DNA from: Paenibacillus terricola
GTDB taxonomy: Bacteria; Bacillota; Bacilli; Paenibacillales; Paenibacillaceae
Direction of reading: 5' to 3'
DNA length: 64,000 nt
Assembly (NCBI RefSeq): GCF_014779765.1
Contig: NZ_JACXZA010000002.1
Coordinates: 372,001-436,000 of the forward strand
Shown piece by piece: positions 54,582 to 63,466 of this stretch. Position 1 is the stretch's first letter. The number at the start of each line of letters is the position of its first letter. Both the position numbers and the translations under genes were made by a program. The notes under the pieces were generated by a model. It worked only from the letters and a program-made list of their open reading frames with translations. It had not been told where the DNA came from and did not search any database.

Positions 54582-55577
54582 ATGCAGTATCGATTGCTTG
54601 GCAATAGTGGGTTGGCGGTGTCGGAGCTGTGCTTGGGCACGATGACATTCGGCAATACAACAGATGAACAAGATTCACTTCGCATGGTTGACCGTTTCGT
54701 TGAGCTTGGAGGCAATTTTCTAGATACAGCCAACGTTTATGTTGGCGGACGTTCCGAGGAAATTGTCGGCAAAGCGATCCGGTCGCGCCGTTCGGAGCTT
54801 ATCGTTGCAACGAAGGTACGGTTTCCGACTGCTGCCCATCCGAATGGTGGAGGCCTGTCGCGGAAGCATATAATGGATTCTATCGATGCGAGTCTAACTC
54901 GTCTTGGAACGGACTATATTGACTTGTATCAAGTTCATACATGGGACAAGGCAACGCCAATCGAGGAAACACTACGTGCACTGGATGATCTGATTACTTC
55001 TGGCAAGGTTCGTTACATAGGTTGTTCGAATTTCTACGCTTGGCATCTGATGAAGGCGCTCGCGGTGAGCGATGCGCGTCATTATGCACGTTTTGTATCC
55101 ATTCAGCAGCAGTACAGCCTAGTTAGTCGCGAGATGGACCGCGAGCTGATGGAGCTGTGTCTGGAAGAGAACATCGCTGTCATTCCATGGGCTCCTATTG
55201 GCGGTGGTTTCTTGTCTGATCGCTATGGTACGACATATCCAACAGAGGGTCGTCTTGCAAATCCGAATGGTGGAGAAAGCTCTTGGGCTGTTCGTGGCAG
55301 CGAGCGTAATTTTGCTATCCGAGATGCGGTTCAGAAGGCAGCGAAGGAGCTCGGACGTTCGACATCGCAAGTTGCCCTTCGTTGGCTCATTCAATGCAAG
55401 GGGATTACATCGCCGATATTCGGCGCTCGTACATTGGAGCAATTCGAGGACAATATGGGCGCGATCGGCTGGGAGATGCCAGAAAGCGTCTGGGCAAACC
55501 TCGATGAAGCAAGTGAGCTCCCATCCGAATATCCGAAACGTTTCATCAAGAAGTTCAGCAGAGGGCTCAACGACTAA
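54582..55577 (+). CDS. Aldo/keto reductase
   Basis: A 331-residue NADPH-dependent oxidoreductase. The fold and tetrad are visible: MQYRLLGNSGLAVSELCLGT, Asp and Tyr in FLDTANVYVGGRSEEIVGKA, Lys in VATKVRF, His in YQVHTWD, and the cofactor segments YIGCSNFYAWHL and VALRWLIQCKGITSPIFGAR. It resembles YajO/YccK-type reductases with unknown carbonyl substrate. GGAGGG 6 nt upstream favours ATG 54582 over ATG 54576. Confidence 0.9.
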   Translation: MQYRLLGNSGLAVSELCLGTMTFGNTTDEQDSLRMVDRFVELGGNFLDTANVYVGGRSEEIVGKAIRSRRSELIVATKVRFPTAAHPNGGGLSRKHIMDSIDASLTRLGTDYIDLYQVHTWDKATPIEETLRALDDLITSGKVRYIGCSNFYAWHLMKALAVSDARHYARFVSIQQQYSLVSREMDRELMELCLEENIAVIPWAPIGGGFLSDRYGTTYPTEGRLANPNGGESSWAVRGSERNFAIRDAVQKAAKELGRSTSQVALRWLIQCKGITSPIFGARTLEQFEDNMGAIGWEMPESVWANLDEASELPSEYPKRFIKKFSRGLND

Positions 55578-55612
55578 AGAGGCCGCTGCATCACTGAAGG
55601 AGTGTGCAATCC

Positions 55613-56116
55613 GTGTCACGTTCATGGGAACGCAAGGTTCGCAACAATATGAATCAACTGAACAAACAGCGTAAGAAGCAGGGAATCCAGACACCGATTG
55701 TTCCATCTGGCGAGCGTGCAGATACGTTCAAAGGACGCAGCTATATTGGACCGATTCTGCTTGTACTCATCACGGCGATGTATTCATTGTTCGTAAGACC
55801 GGATAGTACGCAGTCAACGATGTATTGGGTTACAATCGGCTGTTATTTGTTCTTAGCATTGCTGTTCGTATTACGCCGTCCTTACATAAAAGTCGGTACC
55901 GATTACGTTCAAACGCGCAAATTCAGCGGTGACCGTCGGTTGAAGCCGGAAGACATCAAGTCGATCACAGCGCAAGAAGGATACGTTGTTATCGAGCGTG
56001 TTCGCGGCAGTAACTGGGTGTTCTCACGTATTATGAACCGTTACCCAACGACGGAAATTGCGGAGCGTCTGAAGCAATTTGCGAAGCAGCACGGCGTTCA
56101 GTTTAGCGAGAAATAA
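55613..56116 (+). CDS. Two-helix membrane protein, PH-like tail
   Basis: A 167-residue protein that I do not assign to a named family. A basic, polar N-terminus (1-45) is followed by two membrane helices (YIGPILLVLITAMYSLFV and MYWVTIGCYLFLALLFVL) and a soluble part, VGTDYVQTRKFSGDRRLKPE to FSRIMNRYPTTEIAERLKQF. That tail resembles bacterial PH/YcxB-like domains. GGAG lies about 10 nt before GTG 55613; GTG 55604 is too close. It starts 35 nt after the reductase gene, so may be co-transcribed. Confidence 0.65.
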   Translation: MSRSWERKVRNNMNQLNKQRKKQGIQTPIVPSGERADTFKGRSYIGPILLVLITAMYSLFVRPDSTQSTMYWVTIGCYLFLALLFVLRRPYIKVGTDYVQTRKFSGDRRLKPEDIKSITAQEGYVVIERVRGSNWVFSRIMNRYPTTEIAERLKQFAKQHGVQFSEK

Positions 56117-56162
56117 TCAGAGGAACGACCATAGAAGAGTTGAGTAGGGAGAGACAAGATCA

Positions 56163-56948
56163 ATGGCTAAGAAGGCAGTTCTTTTCGATTTGGATGATAC
56201 TTTGCTGTGGGACGATCGCAGTGTGAAGGAGGCGTTCGAGGCGACTTGCCGCTATGCAGCCGAGAAAACTGGCGTAGACGTGGCAGCGCTCGAGGAATCC
56301 GTACGCAAGGAAGCACGCGCTCTGTATGAATCGTACGAGACGTTCCCATTCACGAAGATGATCGGCATTAACCCGTTCGAAGGCATGTGGGGCAATTTCA
56401 CAGGCGGTGAACTGGAATCGTTCCGTGCAATGCAGGCGCTAGCGCCTGGCTACCGCAAAGATTCTTGGACGCTCGGCTTGAAAGCACTTGGCATTGAAGA
56501 TGCAGCCCTTGGCGCTGAGCTTGCGGAGAAGTTCCCAGCTGAACGCCGTTCGCGTTCTTATGTATATGAGGAAACGTTCCGTCTGCTGGACCATCTGAAG
56601 GGCAAGTACAAGCTGCTTCTTCTGACGAACGGTTCGCCTGACTTGCAGCAAGAGAAGCTGGACGGCGTACCGAATTTGATTCCGTACTTCGACCACATTA
56701 TTATTTCTGGCGCATTCGGTAAAGGCAAGCCTGACGCTTCCATCTTCCAACACGCTATGGAGAAGCTGGGCATTACACCGGAAGAGGGCGTTATGGTCGG
56801 CGACAAGCTGACGACGGACATTCTCGGTGCGAACACGGTAGGCATGACCTCGGTGTGGATTAACCGTCACGGCATGCAGCGTACGGATGAGATCGTACCT
56901 TCATTTGAAATTACGCATCTGGAAGAGCTGCTCCCAATTATCGAATAG
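56163..56948 (+). CDS. HAD-superfamily hydrolase
   Basis: A 261-residue phosphatase-like protein. HAD motif I FDLDDTLLWDD (nucleophile Asp), motif II LLLTNGS, motif III Lys in FGKGKPDASIF and motif IV MVGDKLTTDI are all present. The helical cap lies between motifs I and II. It resembles YjjG/YsaA-type nucleotide or small-molecule phosphatases; the substrate is open. A terminator follows. Confidence 0.88.
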   Translation: MAKKAVLFDLDDTLLWDDRSVKEAFEATCRYAAEKTGVDVAALEESVRKEARALYESYETFPFTKMIGINPFEGMWGNFTGGELESFRAMQALAPGYRKDSWTLGLKALGIEDAALGAELAEKFPAERRSRSYVYEETFRLLDHLKGKYKLLLLTNGSPDLQQEKLDGVPNLIPYFDHIIISGAFGKGKPDASIFQHAMEKLGITPEEGVMVGDKLTTDILGANTVGMTSVWINRHGMQRTDEIVPSFEITHLEELLPIIE

Positions 56949-56993
56949 TCGAACATAATCTGCACAAGCACGACAGCAGATACAGGATGAATA

Positions 56994-57036
56994 GAGGGCG
57001 TTTCCCGATCATCAGCCGATGATGGGAACGCCCTTT
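56994..57036 (+). terminator. Rho-independent terminator
   Basis: AGGGCGTTTCCC and GGGAACGCCCT pair around an inner CATC/GATG stem, then TTTT. The 57037-57228 stretch before metH shows no SAM or cobalamin riboswitch that I could recognise. Confidence 0.85.
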
Positions 57037-57228
57037 TGTAATGTTCAAAGTTCCCTATTTCCAATTGGAGATGAGAAACGCTAACGATCTTATGTAGTAA
57101 AATTGTGCTTGATTCTCCTGCAAAGTAATGCAAATTAAAGCGCCTGTCGACGGATTGTCCTTTTCACGTTGTCAGGATTCTGTTAGACTGTAAGGTAATG
57201 ATTTTGTCGAAAGCGAAGTGATGTTAGC

Positions 57229-60200
57229 ATGACGAAACCCGACTTGAAGCAGTTGATGCAAGAACGCATTCTGATTATGGACGGCGCTATGGGTACAATG
57301 ATTCAGCAAGTGGACCTGACTGCTGAGGATTTTGGCGGTGAGGAACTCGAAGGCTGTAACGAAATGCTCGTATTGACGCGTCCTGATGTCATTCAAAAGA
57401 TACATGAACAATACTTGGAAGCTGGCGCCGATATTCTGGAAACGAATACATTCGGTTCAACGAGCGTCGTACTGCAAGAGTACGATATTCCCGAAAAAGC
57501 GCGCGAGCTGAATCTAGTTGCAGCTAAGCTGGCTGTCGATGCAGCGAAAAAATATACGACGCCTGACAAGCCGCGTTACGTAGCTGGTGCGATGGGACCA
57601 ACAACGAAGACGCTGTCGGTTACGGGCGGCGTAACGTTCGACCAGTTAGTTGAAAGCTATTATGAGCAGGCGCTAGCACTCATTGAGGCTGGCGTAGATG
57701 CGCTGCTGCTCGAGACAAGCCAAGATACGTTGAACGTCAAAGCCGGCGGTATCGGTATTCGCCAAGCGATCGAAACAACAGGCAAAGAGCTTCCGATCAT
57801 GATCTCGGGTACGATCGAACCGATGGGCACCACGCTGGCAGGTCAGACGATTGAATCGTTCTATCTGTCGCTCGAGCACTTGAAACCGATCTCGATTGGT
57901 CTAAACTGCGCTACAGGTCCAGAGTTTATGCGTGATCATATCCGGACGTTGCATGAGATTTCGTCCGCAGCGATCAGCTGCTATCCGAATGCGGGCCTTC
58001 CGGACGAGAACGGACAGTATCACGAAACGCCGGATTCGCTGGCTGCTAAGATGGCAGGCTTCGCGGAGAGCGGCTGGCTCAACGTAGCAGGCGGCTGCTG
58101 CGGAACGACGCCGGCACATATTAAAGCGATGGCGGAGACGATGGCGAAATTCGCGCCGCGTTCTAAGGTGGGCGAACATTTGCCTGCAGTAACAGGCATC
58201 GATACCGTCTACATCGAAGATGCTATCCGTCCGATCATGGTCGGCGAACGGACGAACATCTCCGGTTCGCTTCGTTTCAAGCGTCTCATCAAAGAAGGTT
58301 CGTTCGACGAAGCTTCGGAGATTGCACGCTCGCAGGTGAAGAATGGTGCTCAGATTATCGATATCAACTTGCAGGACACGGATGTGGATGAAGAGTACGC
58401 GGTACATCAATTCATTCCGCAAGTGGTGAAGAAGATTAAAGCGCCGCTCATGCTCGATTCGACTTACGATCATATTATTGAGCTCGGACTCAAATACTCG
58501 CAAGGCAAAGCAATCATAAACTCCATTAACTTAGAAGATGGCGAATCGAAGTTCGAGAAGATCGTTCCTCTGATGCACAAATATGGCGCATCGGTCGTCT
58601 GTATTCTGATCGATGAGCGGGGTCAAGCGGTATCGCGTCAAGCGAAGATGGAAGTAGCGGACCGTGCGTATGATCTGCTCGTGAACAAATATGGCGTTAC
58701 GCCGGACGATATCATTTTTGACCCGAACATGTTCCCGGTTGGTTCCGGTGACCCGCAATATATCGGTTCCTCGGTCGAGACGATCGAAGGCATTCGGATG
58801 ATTAAAGCGAAGTATCCGCGTGCGAAGACGATTCTCGGTCTCTCCAACATCTCCTTCGGTCTGCCGCCTGCAGGCCGCGAGGTGCTGAACTCCGTTTATC
58901 TGTACGAATGTACCAAGGCGGGGCTGGATTACGCGATCGTTAACTCGGAGAAAATCGAGCGTTACGCATCCATTTCTGCTGAAGAGCGGAAGCTTGCGGA
59001 AGATCTCATCTTCAACACGAATGATGAGACGCTTGCAGCATTCGTTGCAGCGTTCCGCGATAAGACGATCGTGAAGAAGGAGAAAGCGACGAACCTGACG
59101 CTGGAGGAGCGCCTTGCTTCTTACGTCGTTGAAGGTACGAAGGAAGGTCTCATTCCCGATCTGGACGAAGCGCTGACGAAGTATGCTCCGCTCGAGATTA
59201 TTAACGGTCCGCTCATGGCGGGCATGGAAGAAGTAGGCCGACTGTTCAATGGCAACGAGCTGATCGTGGCAGAGGTGCTGCAGAGCGCCGAGGTCATGAA
59301 GGCATCGGTTGCGCATCTGGAGCAGTTTATGGAGAAGGAAGAGTCGTCCGTTAAGGGTAAAATCATTCTCGCAACGGTTAAAGGCGACGTTCACGATATC
59401 GGTAAAAACCTTGTCGAGATCATCCTCTCGAACAATGGCTACAAAATTATTAACCTTGGCATCAAAGTTCCGCCAGAGCAGCTGATCGAAGCTTACCGCA
59501 ATGAGAAGGCAGACGCGATTGGTCTGTCGGGTCTGCTCGTTAAGTCGGCTGCGCAGATGGTCATAACGGCACAAGACTTACGTTCTGCAGGTATCGACGC
59601 GCCGATTCTAGTCGGCGGTGCTGCACTGACGCGGAAGTTCACGAAGACACGGATTGCACCGGAGTATGATGGTCTCGTATTGTATGCGAAGGACGCAATG
59701 GACGGGCTCGATATTGCGAACAAGTTGGTTGATCCAACGCATCGTGAGAAAATCGAAGCCGATCATGCAGAGCTTCGCGCTGCAGGCTTCGGCATTGCGG
59801 AAGAGCCGAAAGTTATGCCAGAGCTGACTCGCGCGGTACGTTCGAACGTATCGGCGACAGTGCCAGTCATGGTTCCGCCAGATTTGGAGCGTCACGTACT
59901 GCGTAACATCCCTGTTGCACAGGTTGTTCCTTATGTGAACATGCAGACGCTGATGGGGCATCACCTTGGCTTGAAGGGCAATTACGATAAGCTTATCGCA
60001 TCGGGCGATTCGAAGGCCGAACAACTGAAGGAAACCGTTGACGGCATTATCCGCGATGCGGCTGCGAATGGTTCGATCAAAACACATGCGATGTACCGTT
60101 TCTTCCCGGCACAATCGGAAGGCAACGACATCATTATCTACGATCCAGCCGATCATTCTAAAGTGCTGCATCGCTATTCGTTCCCGCGCCAGAACGTAGA

Positions 60201-60669
60201 GCCATTCTTGTGCTTGGCTGACTTCCTTCGTTCGAAGGACAGCGGCGAGATGGATTACGTTGGTTTCCTCGTCGTAACGGCAGGTCATGGCATCCGTGAA
60301 CGTGCGGAAGCGTACAAGGACAAAGGCGACTATCTGCTCTCGCATGCGATTCAAGCGACCGCGATCGAGCTCGCAGAGGGCCTTGCAGAACGCGTTCACC
60401 ATATCATGCGCGATATCTGGGGCATCTCCGATCCTGTCGACATGACGATGGCACAGCGTCACGGCGCGCGCTACACTGGCATTCGTGTGTCGTTCGGTTA
60501 TCCAGCATGTCCGAACCTTGAGGATCAAGGACCGCTGTTCGAGCTTATGAAGCCAGAGGATATCGGCGTACAGTTGACCGAGGAATTCATGATGGAGCCG
60601 GAAGCTTCGGTATCGGCGATGGTATTCGCTCATCCAGAAGCACGTTACTTTAACGTGGATAAAGCTTAA
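57229..60669 (+). CDS. metH: Cobalamin-dependent methionine synthase
   Basis: A 1146-residue modular enzyme that moves a methyl group from methyltetrahydrofolate to homocysteine via B12. Homocysteine domain with zinc Cys residues in GLNCATG and GGCCGTTP (residues 1-325). Pterin domain beginning RPIMVGERTNISGSLRFKRL. B12 domain with the lower-ligand His722 in GDVHDIGKNLVE. SAM reactivation domain with MYRFFPAQSEGNDIIIY and GARYTGIRVSFGYPACPNLE. All four modules are complete. It needs cobalamin and periodic reactivation by a flavin reductase. Confidence 0.97.
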   Translation: MTKPDLKQLMQERILIMDGAMGTMIQQVDLTAEDFGGEELEGCNEMLVLTRPDVIQKIHEQYLEAGADILETNTFGSTSVVLQEYDIPEKARELNLVAAKLAVDAAKKYTTPDKPRYVAGAMGPTTKTLSVTGGVTFDQLVESYYEQALALIEAGVDALLLETSQDTLNVKAGGIGIRQAIETTGKELPIMISGTIEPMGTTLAGQTIESFYLSLEHLKPISIGLNCATGPEFMRDHIRTLHEISSAAISCYPNAGLPDENGQYHETPDSLAAKMAGFAESGWLNVAGGCCGTTPAHIKAMAETMAKFAPRSKVGEHLPAVTGIDTVYIEDAIRPIMVGERTNISGSLRFKRLIKEGSFDEASEIARSQVKNGAQIIDINLQDTDVDEEYAVHQFIPQVVKKIKAPLMLDSTYDHIIELGLKYSQGKAIINSINLEDGESKFEKIVPLMHKYGASVVCILIDERGQAVSRQAKMEVADRAYDLLVNKYGVTPDDIIFDPNMFPVGSGDPQYIGSSVETIEGIRMIKAKYPRAKTILGLSNISFGLPPAGREVLNSVYLYECTKAGLDYAIVNSEKIERYASISAEERKLAEDLIFNTNDETLAAFVAAFRDKTIVKKEKATNLTLEERLASYVVEGTKEGLIPDLDEALTKYAPLEIINGPLMAGMEEVGRLFNGNELIVAEVLQSAEVMKASVAHLEQFMEKEESSVKGKIILATVKGDVHDIGKNLVEIILSNNGYKIINLGIKVPPEQLIEAYRNEKADAIGLSGLLVKSAAQMVITAQDLRSAGIDAPILVGGAALTRKFTKTRIAPEYDGLVLYAKDAMDGLDIANKLVDPTHREKIEADHAELRAAGFGIAEEPKVMPELTRAVRSNVSATVPVMVPPDLERHVLRNIPVAQVVPYVNMQTLMGHHLGLKGNYDKLIASGDSKAEQLKETVDGIIRDAAANGSIKTHAMYRFFPAQSEGNDIIIYDPADHSKVLHRYSFPRQNVEPFLCLADFLRSKDSGEMDYVGFLVVTAGHGIRERAEAYKDKGDYLLSHAIQATAIELAEGLAERVHHIMRDIWGISDPVDMTMAQRHGARYTGIRVSFGYPACPNLEDQGPLFELMKPEDIGVQLTEEFMMEPEASVSAMVFAHPEARYFNVDKA

Positions 60670-60686
60670 TTAGAAGCATGAACCAT

Positions 60687-60724
60687 GCCTCCGGGCGCCG
60701 TCAGCAGGGCGGCTCGTCCGGAGG
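60687..60724 (+). terminator. Probable terminator after metH
   Basis: CCTCCGG (60688-60694) pairs with CCGGAGG (60718-60724), with further GC-rich pairing in the 23-nt loop. There is only a short T-run. Sequence from here to 60854 holds no gene. Confidence 0.6.
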
Positions 60725-60854
60725 TGTTTGTGCTTCCTGTAAGGTTTGTATTAGGGAACGTCTGATTGGTGCGTATGACAGTTGGAGACGCATGCCATAC
60801 TGCACATAGGAGAATTGTAATCCATCGTTGAATGCTGGGAAGGAGAACGTACGC

Positions 60855-61781
60855 TTGGAGCTTACTTTATTAGGAACGGGAGCGGGAAGGCCGAGCAAGC
60901 TGCGCAATGTCACTTCGATGGCTTTGCGGCTGCCGACCCCATCGTCATCGGTCTGGTTGTTCGATGCAGGGGAAGGAACGCAGCATAAGCTGCTCGATAC
61001 TCCGATTAAGCTGAATCGGATTGACCGGATATTCATCACGCATCTGCATGGTGATCATGTGTTCGGATTACCGGGTCTGCTCAGTACACGTGCGTATGAC
61101 GGGGGAGTGGACCCTGTGACCATCTATGGGCCGCCAGGCTTGCAGAAGATGGTGGACACGTTGTTTGAGCTGAGCGGCTCTCATATTGCGTATGACATCC
61201 ATTATGTCGAAACAGTTGAAGGTATATTGTTCGATGATGGGCAGTTCCGGGTGGAAGCAGCGGCGTTAGAGCATCGAGTCCCATGTTTCGGCTACCGAGT
61301 CGTTGAACATGATCGTCCCGGCCGGCTTGATGTTGGGAAGCTGCAGGATGCTCAGGTTCCTGCAGGTCCGCTCTATGGTCGTCTCAAGGCGGGTAATGAT
61401 ATTGAACTGCCAGATGGGCGAAAGGTATGTGCCAAGGACGTTATGGGGCCAAGCATCCGCGGACGGATCGTTACGATTCTTGGCGATACGAAGCCTTGCG
61501 AGGGAGCTGTGAAGCTGGCGCACGATGCGGATCTGCTTGTGCATGAAGCGACATTCGGCGCTGGCCTTGAAGAGAAGGCGGAGGCATATGGCCACTCCAC
61601 GACGCTGCAGGCGGCGGAGATTGCGAAGCAGGCAGGGGCGCATAAGCTGGTGATGACGCATTTTAGCTCGCGATATGAACTTGCGGATGCGAATCGGCTT
61701 GCGGACGAAGCAAGAACGATATTCCCGGCGACGGATGCGGCAAGCGACGGAGACGTGTTCGCCATCCCATGCAGAAGCTGA
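60855..61781 (+). CDS. rnz: Ribonuclease Z
   Basis: A 308-residue zinc endonuclease that trims tRNA 3' ends. Metallo-beta-lactamase motif ITHLHGDHVFGLPGLL (HxHxDH), LEHRVPCFGYRVVE, ILGDTKP and VMTHFSSRY are present; the exosite arm is the segment around GPLYGRLKAGNDI. Start TTG 60855 lies 9 nt after AAGGAG, giving the family start MELTLLGTGAGRPS. A bidirectional hairpin follows. Confidence 0.95.
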   Translation: MELTLLGTGAGRPSKLRNVTSMALRLPTPSSSVWLFDAGEGTQHKLLDTPIKLNRIDRIFITHLHGDHVFGLPGLLSTRAYDGGVDPVTIYGPPGLQKMVDTLFELSGSHIAYDIHYVETVEGILFDDGQFRVEAAALEHRVPCFGYRVVEHDRPGRLDVGKLQDAQVPAGPLYGRLKAGNDIELPDGRKVCAKDVMGPSIRGRIVTILGDTKPCEGAVKLAHDADLLVHEATFGAGLEEKAEAYGHSTTLQAAEIAKQAGAHKLVMTHFSSRYELADANRLADEARTIFPATDAASDGDVFAIPCRS

Positions 61782-61797
61782 CGATATAGGTTGAAAA

Positions 61798-61849
61798 AGG
61801 CTGTTCGAAATGCCAGACGGTGCGTCTGCGTTTCGAACAGCCTATTTTG
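61798..61849. terminator. Bidirectional terminator between rnz and tlp
   Basis: AGGCTGTTCGAAA (61798-61810) pairs exactly with TTTCGAACAGCCT (61831-61843). T-rich ends on both strands suit the convergent genes. Confidence 0.85.
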
Positions 61850-61873
61850 GTCATAGCGATGGCGGGTGAGGTC

Positions 61874-62098
61874 TTAGGATTCGAACGGCTCTTCGTCTTC
61901 CAATTCGTTCTCGAAGCCGGAGATTGCGGATTGACGATTGCTGTTTTTCTGTTTCAATGCGTTCAATTCACTTGGTGCGATTTCTTCTGCATGCTCATCG
62001 AGGTAGTCTTCGGATTCACGCAGATTGTCCTGCGTATTCTGAATCGATTCGCGCAGACGCGCTGCGTTGTTGCTTCTGTCATCCGGTTTAGGTGCCAT
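61874..62098 (-). CDS. tlp: Small acid-soluble spore protein Tlp
   Basis: A 74-residue thioredoxin-like (Tlp) spore protein. APKPDDRSNNAARLRESIQN is the family signature, then TQDNLRESEDYLDEHAEEI and an acidic end. Tlp is made in the forespore; its role is unclear and it is not a redox enzyme. GGAGGT lies 9 nt before ATG 62098; ATG 62104 is an alternative. No clear sigma-G promoter was seen. Confidence 0.88.
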   Translation of the reverse strand: MAPKPDDRSNNAARLRESIQNTQDNLRESEDYLDEHAEEIAPSELNALKQKNSNRQSAISGFENELEDEEPFES

Positions 62099-62301
62099 GT
62101 TCATTGAACCTCCATTATAGGTTGTTTATGTAGGCCGGGATCTATCTTCGCCGGGCCCTAGCTTAAGATGCACAGCATTGGCTACTTTATACACGCAATT
62201 GTGTTCCTTACAATTTCGATAGAATTCGCAAACAATACGTTAATGGTTGTCGCTTAGCATAGGGCGTATAGCAGATTCTTTTGTGAGGGAGGAAGATCGT
62301 T

Positions 62302-63282
62302 ATGGATTCTGCAAGTCATCTGCTCCTCGGCTTCACACTAGCAGGCGCTGCACTTGCCTTCCCAGCCGTTGCTGCCGATCCGACATTACAGCACGCGCTT
62401 ATTGCCGCTTCGATGCTCGGCAGTCATGCACCGGATTTGGACGCAGTCGCTAGACTGAAGGGAGAAACTGCTTATTTGCGCAATCATCGCGGGATAACGC
62501 ATTCGCTTCCTGCACCGCTGGTGTGGGCAGTTGTGATCGGCTGGCCAATGGCGTGGCTGTTCGGCGCAATGGATCATCTGGGACTACTCCTGTTATGGAC
62601 GTTCCTCGCAGTCTGTTTCCACATTACACTCGATTTGTTCAACGGGTACGGCGTGCAATGTTTGCGTCCTTTCACCAGGCGCTGGCTCCATCTCGACTCG
62701 TTGTGCTTGTTCGATCCTTATATCTTCGGTTCGCATCTGCTCTGTGGCCTGATCTGGCTGGCGGGTCTTGTTCCAACCTCCACAATGGGGACCGTATTCG
62801 CAAGTTTGTATGGACTAACCCTATTGTATATGGCATGGCGATTAACTGAACGTATCCGCTGGCAGCGTAAGCTGTATGCAGCATTAGGGCAATTCACCCG
62901 TGTTTCTCTGCTCCCGTTAATGTCTGGCCGTGCATGGCATTTCGTTGCGGAGGGTCCAGATCGTTATGAGTCCGGCAAAATTAGCAGTAAAGGTATTGTG
63001 CTAGAAGCAACCATTGCGAAAACTTCAACTTTAAGCGGCACAGAACCAGCATTGGCGACGATGCAGACGGATGGCGTGCGCGCCTTTATGGCTTTTGCTA
63101 CGAACGTTCATGTGCAAATCCAGGAGCGGCTGGATGGTTATGAAGTGACGTGGAGCGATGTTCGTTTCTGGAGCAACGACAAGATGCCTTACAGCGCGGC
63201 CGTTACTTTGGATCGCAATCTGAATGTGATGAGCACTAGACTCGGTTGGGACAAAAAAACGTGGGAACCGCCGTACGTGTGA
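62302..63282 (+). CDS. YfhP/YdjM-like membrane metal-dependent hydrolase
   Basis: A 326-residue membrane protein of the DUF457/YdjM family. Conserved metal-ligand-like blocks: SASHLLLG near the start, GSHAPDLDAVARL, NHRGITHSLPAPLVW and HITLDLFNGYGVQ. Five or so membrane helices fill residues 10-190; the C-terminal 130 residues are soluble. B. subtilis YfhP is the nearest known homologue. The reaction is not established. GAGGGAGG sets ATG 62302. Confidence 0.85.
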   Translation: MDSASHLLLGFTLAGAALAFPAVAADPTLQHALIAASMLGSHAPDLDAVARLKGETAYLRNHRGITHSLPAPLVWAVVIGWPMAWLFGAMDHLGLLLLWTFLAVCFHITLDLFNGYGVQCLRPFTRRWLHLDSLCLFDPYIFGSHLLCGLIWLAGLVPTSTMGTVFASLYGLTLLYMAWRLTERIRWQRKLYAALGQFTRVSLLPLMSGRAWHFVAEGPDRYESGKISSKGIVLEATIAKTSTLSGTEPALATMQTDGVRAFMAFATNVHVQIQERLDGYEVTWSDVRFWSNDKMPYSAAVTLDRNLNVMSTRLGWDKKTWEPPYV

Positions 63283-63384
63283 TTTTCAATACGGCTTTAA
63301 AAGGTTCATGATGTCTTGGAACTTGATCGTCGTGTCGGCGCTAATTAAATAGCCGAATCCTTTAAGTAATACGACTTGTTAAGT

Positions 63385-63410
63385 CTTGGCACTCGCCAGG
63401 GCTTTTTTAT
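63385..63410 (+). terminator. Short terminator-like hairpin
   Basis: CTTGGC and GCCAGG (one G-T wobble) form a small stem with a 4-nt loop, followed by GCTTTTTTATTTTT. Confidence 0.65.
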
Positions 63411-63425
63411 TTTTCAACGGACATT

Positions 63426-63445
63426 TATAATAAGAACAACAGTTC
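63426..63445. promoter_or_regulatory. -10 element and LexA box before mrfA
   Basis: TATAAT (63426-63431) is a perfect -10; GAACAACAGTTC (63434-63445) directly after it is a perfect match to the SOS box GAACnnnnGTTC and resembles the box in the yneA promoter (GAACAACTGTTC). LexA bound here would cover the transcription start. The -35 is poor. Confidence 0.72.
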
Positions 63446-63466
63446 TAGTGTCGAGGGGTGAATTCA

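Noticed and set aside
57037-57228. Possible SAM (S-box) or cobalamin riboswitch before metH
   Set aside because: I looked for the S-box core and the B12 box; neither is present, only AT-rich sequence.
59608-60633. Long minus-strand open frames inside metH (also 58531-59574)
   Set aside because: Shadows of the metH coding frame; no start signals or recognisable domains.
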